A stretch of DNA of 64,000 nt, taken from Crocinitomicaceae bacterium. Its GTDB lineage: Bacteria; Bacteroidota; Bacteroidia; Flavobacteriales_D; Crocinitomicaceae. The stretch lies in contig JAJTCM010000001.1 of NCBI GenBank assembly GCA_021325675.1, positions 806,001 through 870,000 of the forward strand, in the 5' to 3' direction. Below the pieces are notes generated by a model that saw only the letters and a list, made by a program, of their open reading frames with translations, made no database searches and was not told the DNA's origin. Shown piece by piece: positions 43,627 through 52,745 of this stretch. How positions within the stretch are numbered: the stretch's first letter is position 1; the number at the start of each line of letters is the position of its first letter. Made by a program: the position numbers and the translations under genes.

Positions 43627-44331
43627 ATGCCCGTTTTCAAATTTAAGCAGTTCGATATTATCCAGGAAAAATCCGCCATGAAAGTGGGCACGGATGCATT
43701 GGTCTTTGGCGCTTTGGCTGAATTCAACAGTCATGGAAAAGCCCTCGACATCGGGACAGGTACCGGCGTTTTGAGCCTGATGCTTGCCCAGCGCTTTCCC
43801 GGATTGCTGATTGATGCGATTGAAATTGATGAAGAAGCTTTTGATGAAGCCCAGCAAAATGTGGAAAACAGCCCGTTTTCGGCAGTCATAAAAGTATTCA
43901 GGGGTGATTTTACCCAGCATGGCTTTGAAGGCAGCTACGATTTGATTTTTTCCAATCCTCCGTATTTCGAAAAAGCTTTTTTATCCGGGAAAAAACAAAA
44001 AAACCTGGCGCGCCACACCAACAGCCTTGATTTCAGGATCTTGTTTGAGAAGACAAGCCGCCTGTTAAATCCTGACGGGGAGTTTCAGCTGATCCTGCCC
44101 CACGAAATCCGTGAACAAATTACGCAAACCGCTTCACAAAACGGTCTTTTCCCCCGCAAAGTAATAACTGTCAACGGAAAGGAACAGCAGCCTGTACGCA
44201 GTATTTTCTTCTTTTCAAAATCAGCAGCAGAGACCGTTCAGGAAGATCAGCTGACGATCCGAAACGCTGACGGAAGCTATACGGAAGAGTATAAAGCTTT
44301 GACCATCGATTTTCATTTCAACGCCTTGTAA
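43627..44331 (+). CDS. trmN: tRNA1(Val) A37 N6-methyltransferase family protein
   Basis: 234-residue class I SAM methyltransferase of the TrmN6/YfiC group. SAM motif I is ALDIGTGTGVLSLMLAQR. The catalytic NPPY motif, typical of N6-adenine methylation, is in DLIFSNPPYFEK. The opening FKFKQFDIIQEKSAMKVGTD is characteristic of the group. It should modify A37 of a valine tRNA. It follows rimM by 5 nt, taking the place trmD has in the Escherichia coli rpsP operon. Confidence 0.9.
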   Translation: MPVFKFKQFDIIQEKSAMKVGTDALVFGALAEFNSHGKALDIGTGTGVLSLMLAQRFPGLLIDAIEIDEEAFDEAQQNVENSPFSAVIKVFRGDFTQHGFEGSYDLIFSNPPYFEKAFLSGKKQKNLARHTNSLDFRILFEKTSRLLNPDGEFQLILPHEIREQITQTASQNGLFPRKVITVNGKEQQPVRSIFFFSKSAAETVQEDQLTIRNADGSYTEEYKALTIDFHFNAL

Positions 44332-44455
44332 AAAAGGTTTGTTTAGTCATTGGTACCGATATCCGTTACCTACAGCATCATACATAATTCAATTACTGTT
44401 CCCAACAAAACATGCGTTATCCTTCGTGTCACTCGTGGTTTAACACACAAAAGTT

Positions 44456-44779
44456 TCAGCAATTACAGATGCGGTAAAATGCAAATTTCATACGGCTTTT
44501 GAGACATTTTCCGTTTTGATCAATTTTCCATTTCCGGGAAATCGGTAAAACAGACGCTGTCTCCAGGATCAGATCACCCCGGATAATTTCCCATTTTCCC
44601 TGTATCTGTTGTTCTCCGTCACTGTAAACGAACACTTTGTCAGAACGAACGTCCAGGACACAACCGTTTCCGAGTGAAAAAGCACCAGGTTCTATCGTAC
44701 TGATTTTTTTGGGAGGATTTCCAAAGGAAACGAGAAAAAAAACAAAGATTATTCCGGCCGGATGCATATATTTTTTCAT
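44456..44779 (-). CDS. Small exported protein of unknown function
   Basis: 107-residue protein from the ATG at 44779 (MKKYMHPAGIIFVFFLVSFG), which begins a good signal peptide; the frame is open upstream to 44839, but the added residues are not signal-like. The mature part contains GSGFVLD-like and IQGKWEIIRGDLIL segments resembling a lipocalin-like or copper-resistance type strand pattern, and ends with three cysteines (KCLKSRMKFAFYRICNC). I do not recognise a family. Confidence 0.5.
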   Translation of the reverse strand: MKKYMHPAGIIFVFFLVSFGNPPKKISTIEPGAFSLGNGCVLDVRSDKVFVYSDGEQQIQGKWEIIRGDLILETASVLPISRKWKIDQNGKCLKSRMKFAFYRICNC

Positions 44780-44904
44780 AGGATAATATGTAAGATGTGA
44801 AACGAATGTACAAAAAATATCCGGCTTTTGAAATTTCATACGTTAAACGGAATGTTTTGCATCTGATAATTCGTTTAATTTAGCAGTCAAAGAGGCTACG
44901 TGCC

Positions 44905-45288
44905 TTACTGTTCATACAGCTCAACCGGTAACTCATCCGGATCGGCGAAAAAAGTGAAGCGTTTTCCTGTAAACTCATCTGTACGGATGGCTTCGCAGGA
45001 GATACCTGATTTTTGCAGGCGGGCAATTTCTTTTTCGAGGTTTTCCACTTCAAAGGCCAGGTGGCGCAAGCCTGTTCCTTCGGGCTGCGACAAACGTCCG
45101 GGCGGATCGGGGAACGAAAATAATTCAATGATATAATTGCCGTTCAGGGCCAGGTCAAGCTTCCAGGAATTGCGTTCCTCGCGGTAAGCTTCACGCAGGA
45201 TTTCCAGGCCGAGGATTTGAGTGTAAAAGCGCTTCGATCGTTCGTAATCTGAACAAATTATTGCAATATGATGAAGTTTATTGAGCAT
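44905..45288 (-). CDS. VOC-family (glyoxalase/dioxygenase-like) metalloprotein
   Basis: 127-residue vicinal-oxygen-chelate protein of the YaeR/SMU.1112-like group. It has two beta-alpha-beta-beta-beta units. Candidate metal ligands are H7 (LHHIAIIC), E55 (YIIELFSF), H76 (GLRHLAFEV) and E123 (PVELYEQ). The FADPDELPVELYE ending is typical. The substrate is unknown; close relatives are annotated as lactoylglutathione lyase-like without proof. Confidence 0.85.
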   Translation of the reverse strand: MLNKLHHIAIICSDYERSKRFYTQILGLEILREAYREERNSWKLDLALNGNYIIELFSFPDPPGRLSQPEGTGLRHLAFEVENLEKEIARLQKSGISCEAIRTDEFTGKRFTFFADPDELPVELYEQ

Positions 45289-45495
45289 CGCGTTCCTTAT
45301 TCGTAAGCGCTTGGTATTCAGTATTTATTTTTACCAACCAAATCACAACTCACTGTTTTTCAATCAATTAAATCAAACCCCTGAACAATCGGCAGAAATA
45401 AAATGTTTATAAAATAAAAAACAATAATATACAAATATATAAAAGTAACCACATAAGGTTTTATCAATTTTGAAAAACTTTCAGAATATGTGCCC

Positions 45496-45774
45496 ATGAA
45501 TAAATCAGATTACAACAAACTATTTGGAAATTATATCAAAAACAAGAGAGAATCAAAAGGTTGGACACAAATTGACTTAGCTTCATTCATCGGTAATAAT
45601 TCACAAAACATTTCCCGGATGGAAAGAGGAGAAATAACGCCAACGATATTTTGGCTTGAAAAACTGGCTGATACTTTTGAATGTAAAGTTTCGGATTTGC
45701 TCACAGAGTTTGAAGCTTACCGGGAAGATATTTCCCAAAAAAAGGAAGAAAAGCGAAGTACTTTTAACGATTGA
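45496..45774 (+). CDS. XRE-family helix-turn-helix protein
   Basis: 92-residue single-domain regulator. The HTH covers about residues 8-66 (NYIKNKRESKGWTQIDLASF, NSQNISRMERGEITPTIFWL, KLADTFECKVSDLL). A GTG at 45490 would add two residues. It is AT-richer than its neighbours and stands alone, with no toxin, phage or restriction gene beside it, so its target is unknown. It could be a remnant of a mobile segment, but nothing else supports that. Confidence 0.85.
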   Translation: MNKSDYNKLFGNYIKNKRESKGWTQIDLASFIGNNSQNISRMERGEITPTIFWLEKLADTFECKVSDLLTEFEAYREDISQKKEEKRSTFND

Positions 45775-45803
45775 ATTCGGGTAAAACCCTGCTGTCAATT
45801 CTC

Positions 45804-46379
45804 TTAAGCCTCTTTCTGCAAGCGAATAAACAGCTCCCGGCCTTCCCTTTGCGGAATAGAATTGTAACAATTTTCAATTTTTAACTCCTCAAATTGAGCT
45901 GAGAAACGTTTTTCATATTCTTCTCTTGTCCCTCCGTATGGCGGCCCTGGATTAAATTCACAGTCAAACAGCAAACCTACCAGTTTCCCACCAGGCTTCA
46001 GTAAGCGATGTACCTGTTCAACATAGGCATCCCGCATTTCCCGGTCAATAGCACAAAATAAGGTTTGTTCTATGATCAGATCGTAGCTTCCGGAGTGAGT
46101 GAAAAAGTCTTCCTGTAAAATATGATCCGCAGGAAACCCGGGACAGAGCTCACGAAAGGCCGCGAGTGCCTGCTCAGCAAAATCCAGGACATAAACGTTT
46201 GTAAAACCCTGTTCATGAAGATATTTCGCTTCATGCCCGTAGCCGCAGCCCGGAATAAGGATATTGAGGTTTTTGTCCATCAGCTGATCAGTATATGCTT
46301 TGACCGGCGTGGAAACCGAACCGATATCCCAGCCCGTCTGCTGATCCGAATAACGCTGTTCCCAGAATTCCCGGTCCAT
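45804..46379 (-). CDS. TPMT-family SAM-dependent methyltransferase
   Basis: 191-residue methyltransferase of the thiopurine methyltransferase-like family: FWEQRYSDQQTGWDIGSVST, SAM motif ILIPGCGYGHEAKYLHEQG, VYVLDFAEQAL, IIEQTLFCAIDREMRDAYVE, LKPGGKLVGLLFDCEF. Members methylate small thiols, selenium, tellurium or halides; the substrate here is unknown. The ATG at 46379 overlaps the upstream dehydrogenase stop as TGATG, so translation is coupled to the nucleotide-sugar operon; a GTG one codon earlier (46382) is also possible. Confidence 0.85.
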   Translation of the reverse strand: MDREFWEQRYSDQQTGWDIGSVSTPVKAYTDQLMDKNLNILIPGCGYGHEAKYLHEQGFTNVYVLDFAEQALAAFRELCPGFPADHILQEDFFTHSGSYDLIIEQTLFCAIDREMRDAYVEQVHRLLKPGGKLVGLLFDCEFNPGPPYGGTREEYEKRFSAQFEELKIENCYNSIPQREGRELFIRLQKEA

Positions 46380-47683
46380 CACAAGCTCCAGTAATGTAAA
46401 TCCTTGATTTTGTTCCGGTAAATTCCTTTTACGTCCACAAAAACACCGTGACCGTTCTTCAAATAGGATTTGAACTGGGATTCCGGCAAATCTTTGTATT
46501 CCCTGTGGTTTACCGCAACAATGATCGCATCATAATTCGCTGTAGGCTTTTCAATCAGGCCAATGCCATATTCGTGCTCCATTTCAGCAGAAGATGCATG
46601 AGGATCGATTAAATCAACGGAAACATGGTAGGATTTCAATTCATTCACAATATCAATCACCTTAGAGTTCCGGATATCGCTCACGTCTTCCTTGAAAGTT
46701 GCCCCCATGATCAATACGCGGGATTCCTGGATGATTTTATTCTGGGCAATGATCTTTTTAACAGTTTGCTTCGCGATGTAACCGCCCATGGAATCGTTTA
46801 CATAACGCCCGCTGGTAATTACTTTGGAATGATATCCCGCTTCCTGGGCTTTGTGCGTCAGGTAATACGGGTCAACGCCAATGCAATGTCCGCCCACCAA
46901 TCCCGGCTGGAACTTCAGGAAATTCCATTTTGTACCGGCAGCTTCGAGCACATCAAAGGTATTGATATTCAATTTATTAAAAATCAGAGAAAGCTCATTG
47001 ATCAAAGCAATATTCACGTCACGCTGTGTGTTTTCAATGATTTTCGCAGCTTCCGCCACTTTGATCGTCGGTGCGCGGTGAACGCCTGCCGCAACAACAA
47101 GCTCGTATGTTTTTGCAATTTCTTCCAGCGATTCTTCGCAGCATCCGGAAACCACTTTCACTACATTTTGCAGCGTGTGTTCCTTATCTCCGGGATTGAT
47201 GCGCTCCGGTGAATAGCCAACTTTAAAATCCGTTTTGAATTCCAGTCCGGAAAGCTCTTCCAGTACCGGGATACAATCTTCCTCCGTACAGCCCGGGTAA
47301 ACCGTAGATTCAAACACCACGTAATCGCCTTTCTTCAGCACTTTCCCCACCGTTCTGCTTGCGCCGAGCAAAGGCTTTAAATCCGGCAGGTTGGAATCGT
47401 CGATCGGCGTCGGAACAGCAACCACGTAAAACGTACAATCGCGCAGGTCTTCGAGATTGGCTGTGAAAAAAATATCCGAATTTTCGAAGGCTTCCATCCC
47501 CAGCTCATTGCTTGGATCGACTTTATTACGCATCAGGTTAACACGCTCCTGGTTGATATCAAAACCGACAACTTTGATCTTTTTCGCGAATTCAAGCGCT
47601 ATAGGAAGCCCTACATAACCTAAACCAATCACAGCCAGTTTGGTATCCTTATTTACCAGTTTGTTGTAGATTGAATTGTTCAT
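46379..47683 (-). CDS. UDP-N-acetylhexosamine 6-dehydrogenase (TviB/WbpO/WbpA type)
   Basis: 434-residue nucleotide-sugar dehydrogenase that oxidises C6 of UDP-GlcNAc (or UDP-GalNAc) to the uronic acid. The N-terminal NAD motif is LAVIGLGYVGLPIALEF. The catalytic cysteine is in VGGHCIGVDPYYLTHKAQE, and FESTVYPGCTEE is typical. It is more like TviB/WbpO than Ugd, whose own copy is at 50270-51571. With the next three Wbp-like enzymes it would supply UDP-GlcNAc-uronate for 2,3-diacetamido sugar synthesis. Its start overlaps the oxidoreductase gene by 35 nt. Confidence 0.88.
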   Translation of the reverse strand: MNNSIYNKLVNKDTKLAVIGLGYVGLPIALEFAKKIKVVGFDINQERVNLMRNKVDPSNELGMEAFENSDIFFTANLEDLRDCTFYVVAVPTPIDDSNLPDLKPLLGASRTVGKVLKKGDYVVFESTVYPGCTEEDCIPVLEELSGLEFKTDFKVGYSPERINPGDKEHTLQNVVKVVSGCCEESLEEIAKTYELVVAAGVHRAPTIKVAEAAKIIENTQRDVNIALINELSLIFNKLNINTFDVLEAAGTKWNFLKFQPGLVGGHCIGVDPYYLTHKAQEAGYHSKVITSGRYVNDSMGGYIAKQTVKKIIAQNKIIQESRVLIMGATFKEDVSDIRNSKVIDIVNELKSYHVSVDLIDPHASSAEMEHEYGIGLIEKPTANYDAIIVAVNHREYKDLPESQFKSYLKNGHGVFVDVKGIYRNKIKDLHYWSL

Positions 47684-48701
47684 CTCTTAATTTATAAATT
47701 CGTTCTATGATTTCAACTACTTTCAAACCTTCCAGCGCGTTTGTAGTTGCAGTAGTTTTTCCTTTCAGGGTCTGGATCACATTGGAGATCACGTAATTGT
47801 GGTTCGCCGCTGATCCTTTATAAGCCCCGTAATCGTTGCCCGGGTTCGTTGGATCCAGCTCCGGCATTTCATACCCCGGAATATTGCAGATTTCCACCTC
47901 ATTCATGTATTGTCCGCCGATTTTCACGCTTCCCTTGCTCCCGATAATCGTAATGGAGCTTTCGAGGTTTCTGTCCTGCACAGCCGTTGAATAGTTGATA
48001 CAGCCCATTCCCCCGTTCACAAAGTCAAAGCTAACAAAGCCTGAATCTTCGAAATCCGTAGAATTTTTGTGTGTAAAATCCGCAAATTTTGCCTGGATAT
48101 TGTCGATATCGCCGAAAAGCCAGTACATGATATCAATAAAGTGCGAAAACTGTGTAAACAGTGTCCCACCGTCAAGCTCATTCGTTCCTTTCCAGCCGCC
48201 TTTTTTGTAATAACGCTCGTCGCGGTTCCAGTAGCAATTAAGCTGGACCATGAAAATATCTCCCAGCGTTCCGTTGTCAACGATTGATTTGATCCATTCG
48301 GAAGGCGGAGAATAGCGGTTTTGCATCACACAGAATACCTGGCGCGACATCTGCAGGGATTTGAAAATCACTTTTTCGCAGCTGTCTTTGCTTAAGCCCA
48401 TCGGTTTTTCGCAAACCACATGTTTTTTATGCTCTAAAGCGGCGATGGCCTGTTCAGCATGTAAACCGTTCGGCGTACATACGTTAACCACATCAAAATC
48501 AAGGCCGGAGCCCAGCAATTCTTCCGTAGTCCTGAAAAAAGGAACATCGAAGCTTTCGGCACCGCATTCTTCTTTTGAGCGAACGTCTACCATAGCAACG
48601 AGCTCTGCTTCCGGATCGCGCTTGATCATTTCCGCATGGCGTTTGCCAATGTGGCCCGCGCCGATAACGGCAAATTTTATTTTATCTGAATTTATCTTCA
48701 T
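47649..48701 (-). CDS. Gfo/Idh/MocA oxidoreductase, WbpB-like
   Basis: 350-residue NAD-dependent oxidoreductase (KFAVIGAGHIGKRHAEMIKR at the N-terminus, HVVCEKPMGLS, and the GTLFTQFSHFIDIMYWLFGD substrate-domain block). In Pseudomonas, WbpB oxidises C3 of UDP-GlcNAc-uronate before WbpE aminates it. The neighbours here supply the preceding and following steps, which supports that role. It overlaps the acetyltransferase gene before it by ATGA and the dehydrogenase gene after it by 35 nt. Confidence 0.85.
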   Translation of the reverse strand: MKINSDKIKFAVIGAGHIGKRHAEMIKRDPEAELVAMVDVRSKEECGAESFDVPFFRTTEELLGSGLDFDVVNVCTPNGLHAEQAIAALEHKKHVVCEKPMGLSKDSCEKVIFKSLQMSRQVFCVMQNRYSPPSEWIKSIVDNGTLGDIFMVQLNCYWNRDERYYKKGGWKGTNELDGGTLFTQFSHFIDIMYWLFGDIDNIQAKFADFTHKNSTDFEDSGFVSFDFVNGGMGCINYSTAVQDRNLESSITIIGSKGSVKIGGQYMNEVEICNIPGYEMPELDPTNPGNDYGAYKGSAANHNYVISNVIQTLKGKTTATTNALEGLKVVEIIERIYKLRDEQFNLQQTGK

Positions 48702-49270
48702 ACAAGCTTTTTCACTGTATTATTGCTCAACTGGTATTTCTCACCGCTTTCTATGCATAAGGCAATTCCTGCAGCGTCAAACTCCAGGCGGTGACCGAAC
48801 TCGCTCATCCAGCCCATTTGGCGTGCCGGGTTCCCAACTACCAGCGCGTAAGCCGGAACATGTTTTGTTACAACTGCGCCTGCGCCGATAAAGGCAAACT
48901 CACCGATATCATGGCCGCAAACGATTGTTGCATTTGCGCCGATGCTCGCACCGCGTTTTACGACAGTTTTAGCATATTCGCTTTTGCGGTTGACAGCGCT
49001 GCGCGGGTTGATCACGTTGGTAAAAACCATCGATGGCCCGAGGAAAACATCGTCTTCGCAAATCACGCCGGTGTAAATCGAAACGTTATTTTGCACTTTG
49101 ACATTGCGCCCCAGGACAACTTCCGGGGAAATCACGACGTTCTGGCCGATGTTGCAGTTTTCACCCAAAACACACCGGGGCATGATGTGTGAAAAATGCC
49201 AGATCTTCGTTCCGTTCCCGATGGTACAACCTTCGTCAACAATGGCGGTTTCGTGTGCGAAATAACTCAT
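48698..49270 (-). CDS. Hexapeptide-repeat N-acetyltransferase, WbpD-like
   Basis: 190-residue left-handed beta-helix acetyltransferase with many [LIV]-G-x-x-x-x hexapeptides (CVLGENCNIGQNVVISPEVV, IGANATIVCGHDIGEFAFIG) and the loop VFTNVINPRSAVNRKSEYAK typical of WbpD. It would acetylate the new 3-amino group of UDP-2-acetamido-3-amino-glucuronate using acetyl-CoA. Its ATG abuts the decarboxylase gene stop, and its end overlaps the oxidoreductase gene by 4 nt. Confidence 0.88.
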   Translation of the reverse strand: MSYFAHETAIVDEGCTIGNGTKIWHFSHIMPRCVLGENCNIGQNVVISPEVVLGRNVKVQNNVSIYTGVICEDDVFLGPSMVFTNVINPRSAVNRKSEYAKTVVKRGASIGANATIVCGHDIGEFAFIGAGAVVTKHVPAYALVVGNPARQMGWMSEFGHRLEFDAAGIALCIESGEKYQLSNNTVKKLV

Positions 49271-50257
49271 TTACTTAATTGTATATTTTTCGAAATCGTT
49301 GTGTTCTTTTTTGTTCAGCTCATCCTGGCTAAGACTGCAAAAATAGGCATAAGTTCTTTTCAGGCCTTCTTTCCGGTCAATTTTAGGCTCCCACCCCAGG
49401 ATTTCACGTGCTTTGGTGATATCCGGCTGGCGCTGTTTGGGATCATCTTTCGGAAGCTCGTGGTAAACGATTTTCTGATCAGTTCCTGTCAGCTGGATAA
49501 TTTCTTCAGCAAATTCCTTAATGGTGATTTCATCGGGGTTACCGACGTTCACCGGGTACGGATAATCGCTGTGCAGCAAACGGTAAATTCCTTCCACCAG
49601 GTCGTCGACATAGCAGAAAGAACGTGTTTGTGAGCCATCTCCGAAAATCGTCAGGTCTTCCCCACGCAAAGCCTGGCCGATAAAAGCCGGCAGCACGCGT
49701 CCGTCATTCAGGCGCATCCGTGGCCCGTAGGTATTGAAAATACGCACAATCCTCGTTTCCAAACCGTGGAATGTATGATAGGCCATAGTCATTGCTTCCT
49801 GGAAACGCTTGGCTTCGTCGTATACCCCGCGCGGACCGATCGGGTTCACATTCCCCCAGTAATCTTCCCTTTGCGGGTGCACCGTCGGATCGCCGTAAAC
49901 TTCCGATGTTGAAGCGATCAATACCCGTGCATTTTTAGCTTTTGCCAGTCCCAAACAGTTGTGAATACCTAAAGATCCCACTTTCAAGGTCTGGATCGGA
50001 ATTTTGAGGTAATCGATCGGGCTGGCCGGGGAGGCAAAATGCAAAATATAATCGAGCTCGCCAGGTACGTGGATGAACTTGCTGACATCGTGGTTGTAAA
50101 ACTCAAAGTTCGCCAGCGGAAATAAGTGCTCGATATTGCTCAAACGCCCTGTAATCAGGTTATCCATTCCAATCACGTGATAGCCTTCTTTGATAAAGCG
50201 GTCACACAAATGGGAACCCAAAAATCCGGCAGCGCCTGTTATTAAAATTCGTTTCAT
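49271..50257 (-). CDS. UDP-glucuronate decarboxylase (UDP-xylose synthase type)
   Basis: 328-residue short-chain dehydrogenase/reductase. The NAD motif is [12 protein letters not shown] (residues 5-16). The YxxxK catalytic pair is in [38 protein letters not shown] and [20 protein letters not shown] are characteristic of UXS proteins. It converts UDP-glucuronate to UDP-xylose; a 4-keto-xylose product is possible. The substrate is made by the Ugd gene immediately upstream (12 nt gap). Confidence 0.9.
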   Translation of the reverse strand: MKRILITGAAGFLGSHLCDRFIKEGYHVIGMDNLITGRLSNIEHLFPLANFEFYNHDVSKFIHVPGELDYILHFASPASPIDYLKIPIQTLKVGSLGIHNCLGLAKAKNARVLIASTSEVYGDPTVHPQREDYWGNVNPIGPRGVYDEAKRFQEAMTMAYHTFHGLETRIVRIFNTYGPRMRLNDGRVLPAFIGQALRGEDLTIFGDGSQTRSFCYVDDLVEGIYRLLHSDYPYPVNVGNPDEITIKEFAEEIIQLTGTDQKIVYHELPKDDPKQRQPDITKAREILGWEPKIDRKEGLKRTYAYFCSLSQDELNKKEHNDFEKYTIK

Positions 50258-50269
50258 GCTTGTCCTTAG

Positions 50270-51571
50270 TTAACGTCCGATACTGGAATAATAAAACCCT
50301 TTTTCCGTCATTTCTTCCAGTTCGAAGAGGTTACGGCCGTCAAAGATCACTTTGTCTTTGAGCAGGGAGCTTACTTTATCAAAATCCGGGTTGCGGAACA
50401 CACCCCATTCAGTGCAGATCAGCAAGGCGTCCGCGCCATCCAGGGCTTCATATTCATTGGCTGCATAAGCAATTTTGTCGCCCAGCAGGTTTTTTACGTT
50501 TTTCATAGCTTCCGGATCGTAGGCTACGACAGATGCACCGGCTTGCGTCAGCGCGTCGATCATGTATAAGGCCGGAGCTTCACGGATATCGTCGGTATCG
50601 GGCTTGAATGCCAATCCCCAAAGCGCGATTTTTTTGCCTTTCAGGTCACCGCGGAAAAAATTCGAAATTTTTGGGAACAAAACCGTTTTCTGGCTTTCGT
50701 TGACTTTCATCACGGATTCCAGGATTTCGAAGTTAAAGTTGTTTTCCTTGCCGGATTTCACCAAAGCCTGCACATCTTTCGGAAAGCAGGAACCTCCGTA
50801 GCCGATCCCAGGAAAGAGAAAACGCTTGCCAATCCGCTCATCGGAACCGATTCCGATCCGCACGCGGTCGACATTTGCCCCCACTAATTCGCAGAAATTA
50901 GCAATTTCGTTCATGAAGGTGATTTTGGTTGCCAGGAAAGCATTTGCCGCATATTTGGTCAGCTCAGCAGATTTTTCGTCCATGAAAATAATCGGGTTAC
51001 CCTGGCGTACAAACGGCTTGTAGAGACTTTCCATCGCTTTGCGTGCCCGTTCGTCAGAAGTACCGATCACTACGCGATCAGGCTTCATGAAATCGTCAAC
51101 CGCAAAACCTTCACGGAGGAATTCAGGATTGGAAACCACAGCAAATTCTACCTGCGCATTTTTTTGGATTGCTGCGCTTACCTTGTCGGCTGTACCAACC
51201 GGAACCGTGCTCTTATCCACGATTACCTTGTAGTTTTTGATGAGCGTTCCCAATTGCTCTGCCACACCTAAAATGTGGGACAAATCAGCCGAACCGTCTT
51301 CACCCGGAGGAGTTGGCAGGGCCAGGAAAATAATTTCTGCTTCTTCGATCCCGGCAGCGAGATCCGTGGTAAAGGTCAGTCGTCCGGATTTGATGTTCCG
51401 TTCGAAAATCACATCGAGGTGAGGTTCGTAAATCGGAATTTCGCCCGCGCGCATCTGCTCTACTTTTTTTGCATCGATATCAATACAAATTACCTGGTTT
51501 CCCGTTTCTGCAAAGCAAGTACCGGTTACGAGGCCAACATATCCTGTTCCAACAACAGCTATTTTTGTCAT
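50270..51571 (-). CDS. ugd: UDP-glucose 6-dehydrogenase
   Basis: 433-residue enzyme that oxidises UDP-glucose to UDP-glucuronate. The N-terminal KIAVVGTGYVGLVTGTCFAE binds NAD; DKSTVPVGTADKV and EIANFCELVGANVDRVRIGI are typical. The catalytic cysteine is in GIGYGGSCFPKDVQALVKSG. The C-terminal domain shows IALWGLAFKPDTDDIREAPA. It feeds the decarboxylase downstream. The aminotransferase gene upstream is 2 nt away. Confidence 0.94.
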   Translation of the reverse strand: MTKIAVVGTGYVGLVTGTCFAETGNQVICIDIDAKKVEQMRAGEIPIYEPHLDVIFERNIKSGRLTFTTDLAAGIEEAEIIFLALPTPPGEDGSADLSHILGVAEQLGTLIKNYKVIVDKSTVPVGTADKVSAAIQKNAQVEFAVVSNPEFLREGFAVDDFMKPDRVVIGTSDERARKAMESLYKPFVRQGNPIIFMDEKSAELTKYAANAFLATKITFMNEIANFCELVGANVDRVRIGIGSDERIGKRFLFPGIGYGGSCFPKDVQALVKSGKENNFNFEILESVMKVNESQKTVLFPKISNFFRGDLKGKKIALWGLAFKPDTDDIREAPALYMIDALTQAGASVVAYDPEAMKNVKNLLGDKIAYAANEYEALDGADALLICTEWGVFRNPDFDKVSSLLKDKVIFDGRNLFELEEMTEKGFYYSSIGR

Positions 51572-51573
51572 AA

Positions 51574-52704
51574 TTAAGCTTCTATAAATTCTTTAATGGC
51601 CGAGTAAATGTAATCCAGCTGCTCCTGTTCCATTTCTGTGTGGATCGGCAGGGAAAGTACGCGCCCGGTGAGCCAGTCGGTTACCGGCAAATCCTGGCTT
51701 TCGCAATTGAAAGCGGCAAACATTTTTTGCTTGTGGGCCGGGATCGGGTAGTAAATCATGCTCGGGATGTTTTTGGAAGCAAGATGTTCCGCCAGCTTGT
51801 CGCGGTCGATTCCGTCCAGCAGCATGGTATATTGATGAAATACGTGACGTGAGTTTTCAGCGCGGTAAGGGACGGTAATCCCTTTGAGCTTCGATAAATT
51901 TTCATCATAAAAATCAGCCACTTTCCGACGTGCATTGCAGTAATCGTCCAGGCTTCTCAGCTTGATGCGAAGAACAGCTGCCTGCAAGTTATCCAGGCGG
52001 GAGTTGCAGCCCACGCGTTCGTGGTGATATTTGATCGTTTGTCCGTGGTTGGCAACCTGCTTCAAAATAACCGCTAATTCGCTGTCATTTGTAAACATCG
52101 CGCCGCCATCGCCGTAACATCCGAGGTTTTTGGATGGAAAAAAGGAAGTTGTTCCGATCGTTCCGATTGTCCCGGTTTTTGATTTCGTGCCGTCACGGTG
52201 GGTATAGTCACAACCAATTGCCTGCGCGTTGTCTTCGACTACAAACAAGTTGTGTTTTTTGGCGATTTCCATGATCGGGTCCATATCTGCTGACTGTCCG
52301 TATAAATGAACCGGAACGATGAGCTTTGTTTTAGGTGTAATGGCCGCTTCGATTTTTGAAACGTCAATACAGAACGTTTTCGGGTCAACGTCTACAAATA
52401 CGGGCGTCAATCCCAGTAAAGCGATCACTTCCGTTGTTGCAACATAGGTAAAGGAAGGTGTGATCACCTCATCACCCGGCTTTAAGCCCAGGGCCATCAT
52501 CGCGATTTGCAGGGCATCCGTTCCGTTTGCGCACGGGATCACATGTTTTGCACCAAGGTAAGCTTCGAGCTCTTGCTGAAAGGAATTGACTTCCGGACCG
52601 CCTATAAATTGCGCTGCATCAATCACTTGAAGAATAGCAGCATCTACTTCCGTTTTGATTTTTTTGTACTGTGACTTTAAGTCAACCATGTGAATTTCTT
52701 TCAT
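51574..52704 (-). CDS. DegT/DnrJ/EryC1/StrS aminotransferase, WbpE-like
   Basis: 376-residue PLP-dependent sugar aminotransferase: VDLKSQYKKIKTEVDAAIL, YLGAKHVIPCANGTDALQIA, HLYGQSADMDPIMEIAKKHN, the PLP lysine in TTSFFPSKNLGCYGDGG, and HVFHQYTM. In the WbpABDE pathway it puts an amino group on C3 of the 3-keto uronate. It is the first gene of the operon, with a TATCTTTG element 26 nt upstream of its ATG. Confidence 0.9.
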   Translation of the reverse strand: MKEIHMVDLKSQYKKIKTEVDAAILQVIDAAQFIGGPEVNSFQQELEAYLGAKHVIPCANGTDALQIAMMALGLKPGDEVITPSFTYVATTEVIALLGLTPVFVDVDPKTFCIDVSKIEAAITPKTKLIVPVHLYGQSADMDPIMEIAKKHNLFVVEDNAQAIGCDYTHRDGTKSKTGTIGTIGTTSFFPSKNLGCYGDGGAMFTNDSELAVILKQVANHGQTIKYHHERVGCNSRLDNLQAAVLRIKLRSLDDYCNARRKVADFYDENLSKLKGITVPYRAENSRHVFHQYTMLLDGIDRDKLAEHLASKNIPSMIYYPIPAHKQKMFAAFNCESQDLPVTDWLTGRVLSLPIHTEMEQEQLDYIYSAIKEFIEA

Positions 52705-52730
52705 CTGTCGAATGCTTGAATTGAAACGAA

Positions 52731-52738
52731 CAAAGATA
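52731..52738 (-). promoter_or_regulatory. TATCTTTG -7 element of the nucleotide-sugar operon
   Basis: A perfect TAnnTTTG match on the minus strand, 26 nt before the aminotransferase ATG. The next seven genes read the same way with gaps of no more than 12 nt or with overlaps, so this is probably the main promoter. Confidence 0.55.
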
Positions 52739-52745
52739 ATAATTT

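Noticed and set aside
45496-45774. HTH protein as part of a mobile island
   Set aside because: No integrase, repeat ends, restriction or toxin gene beside it.
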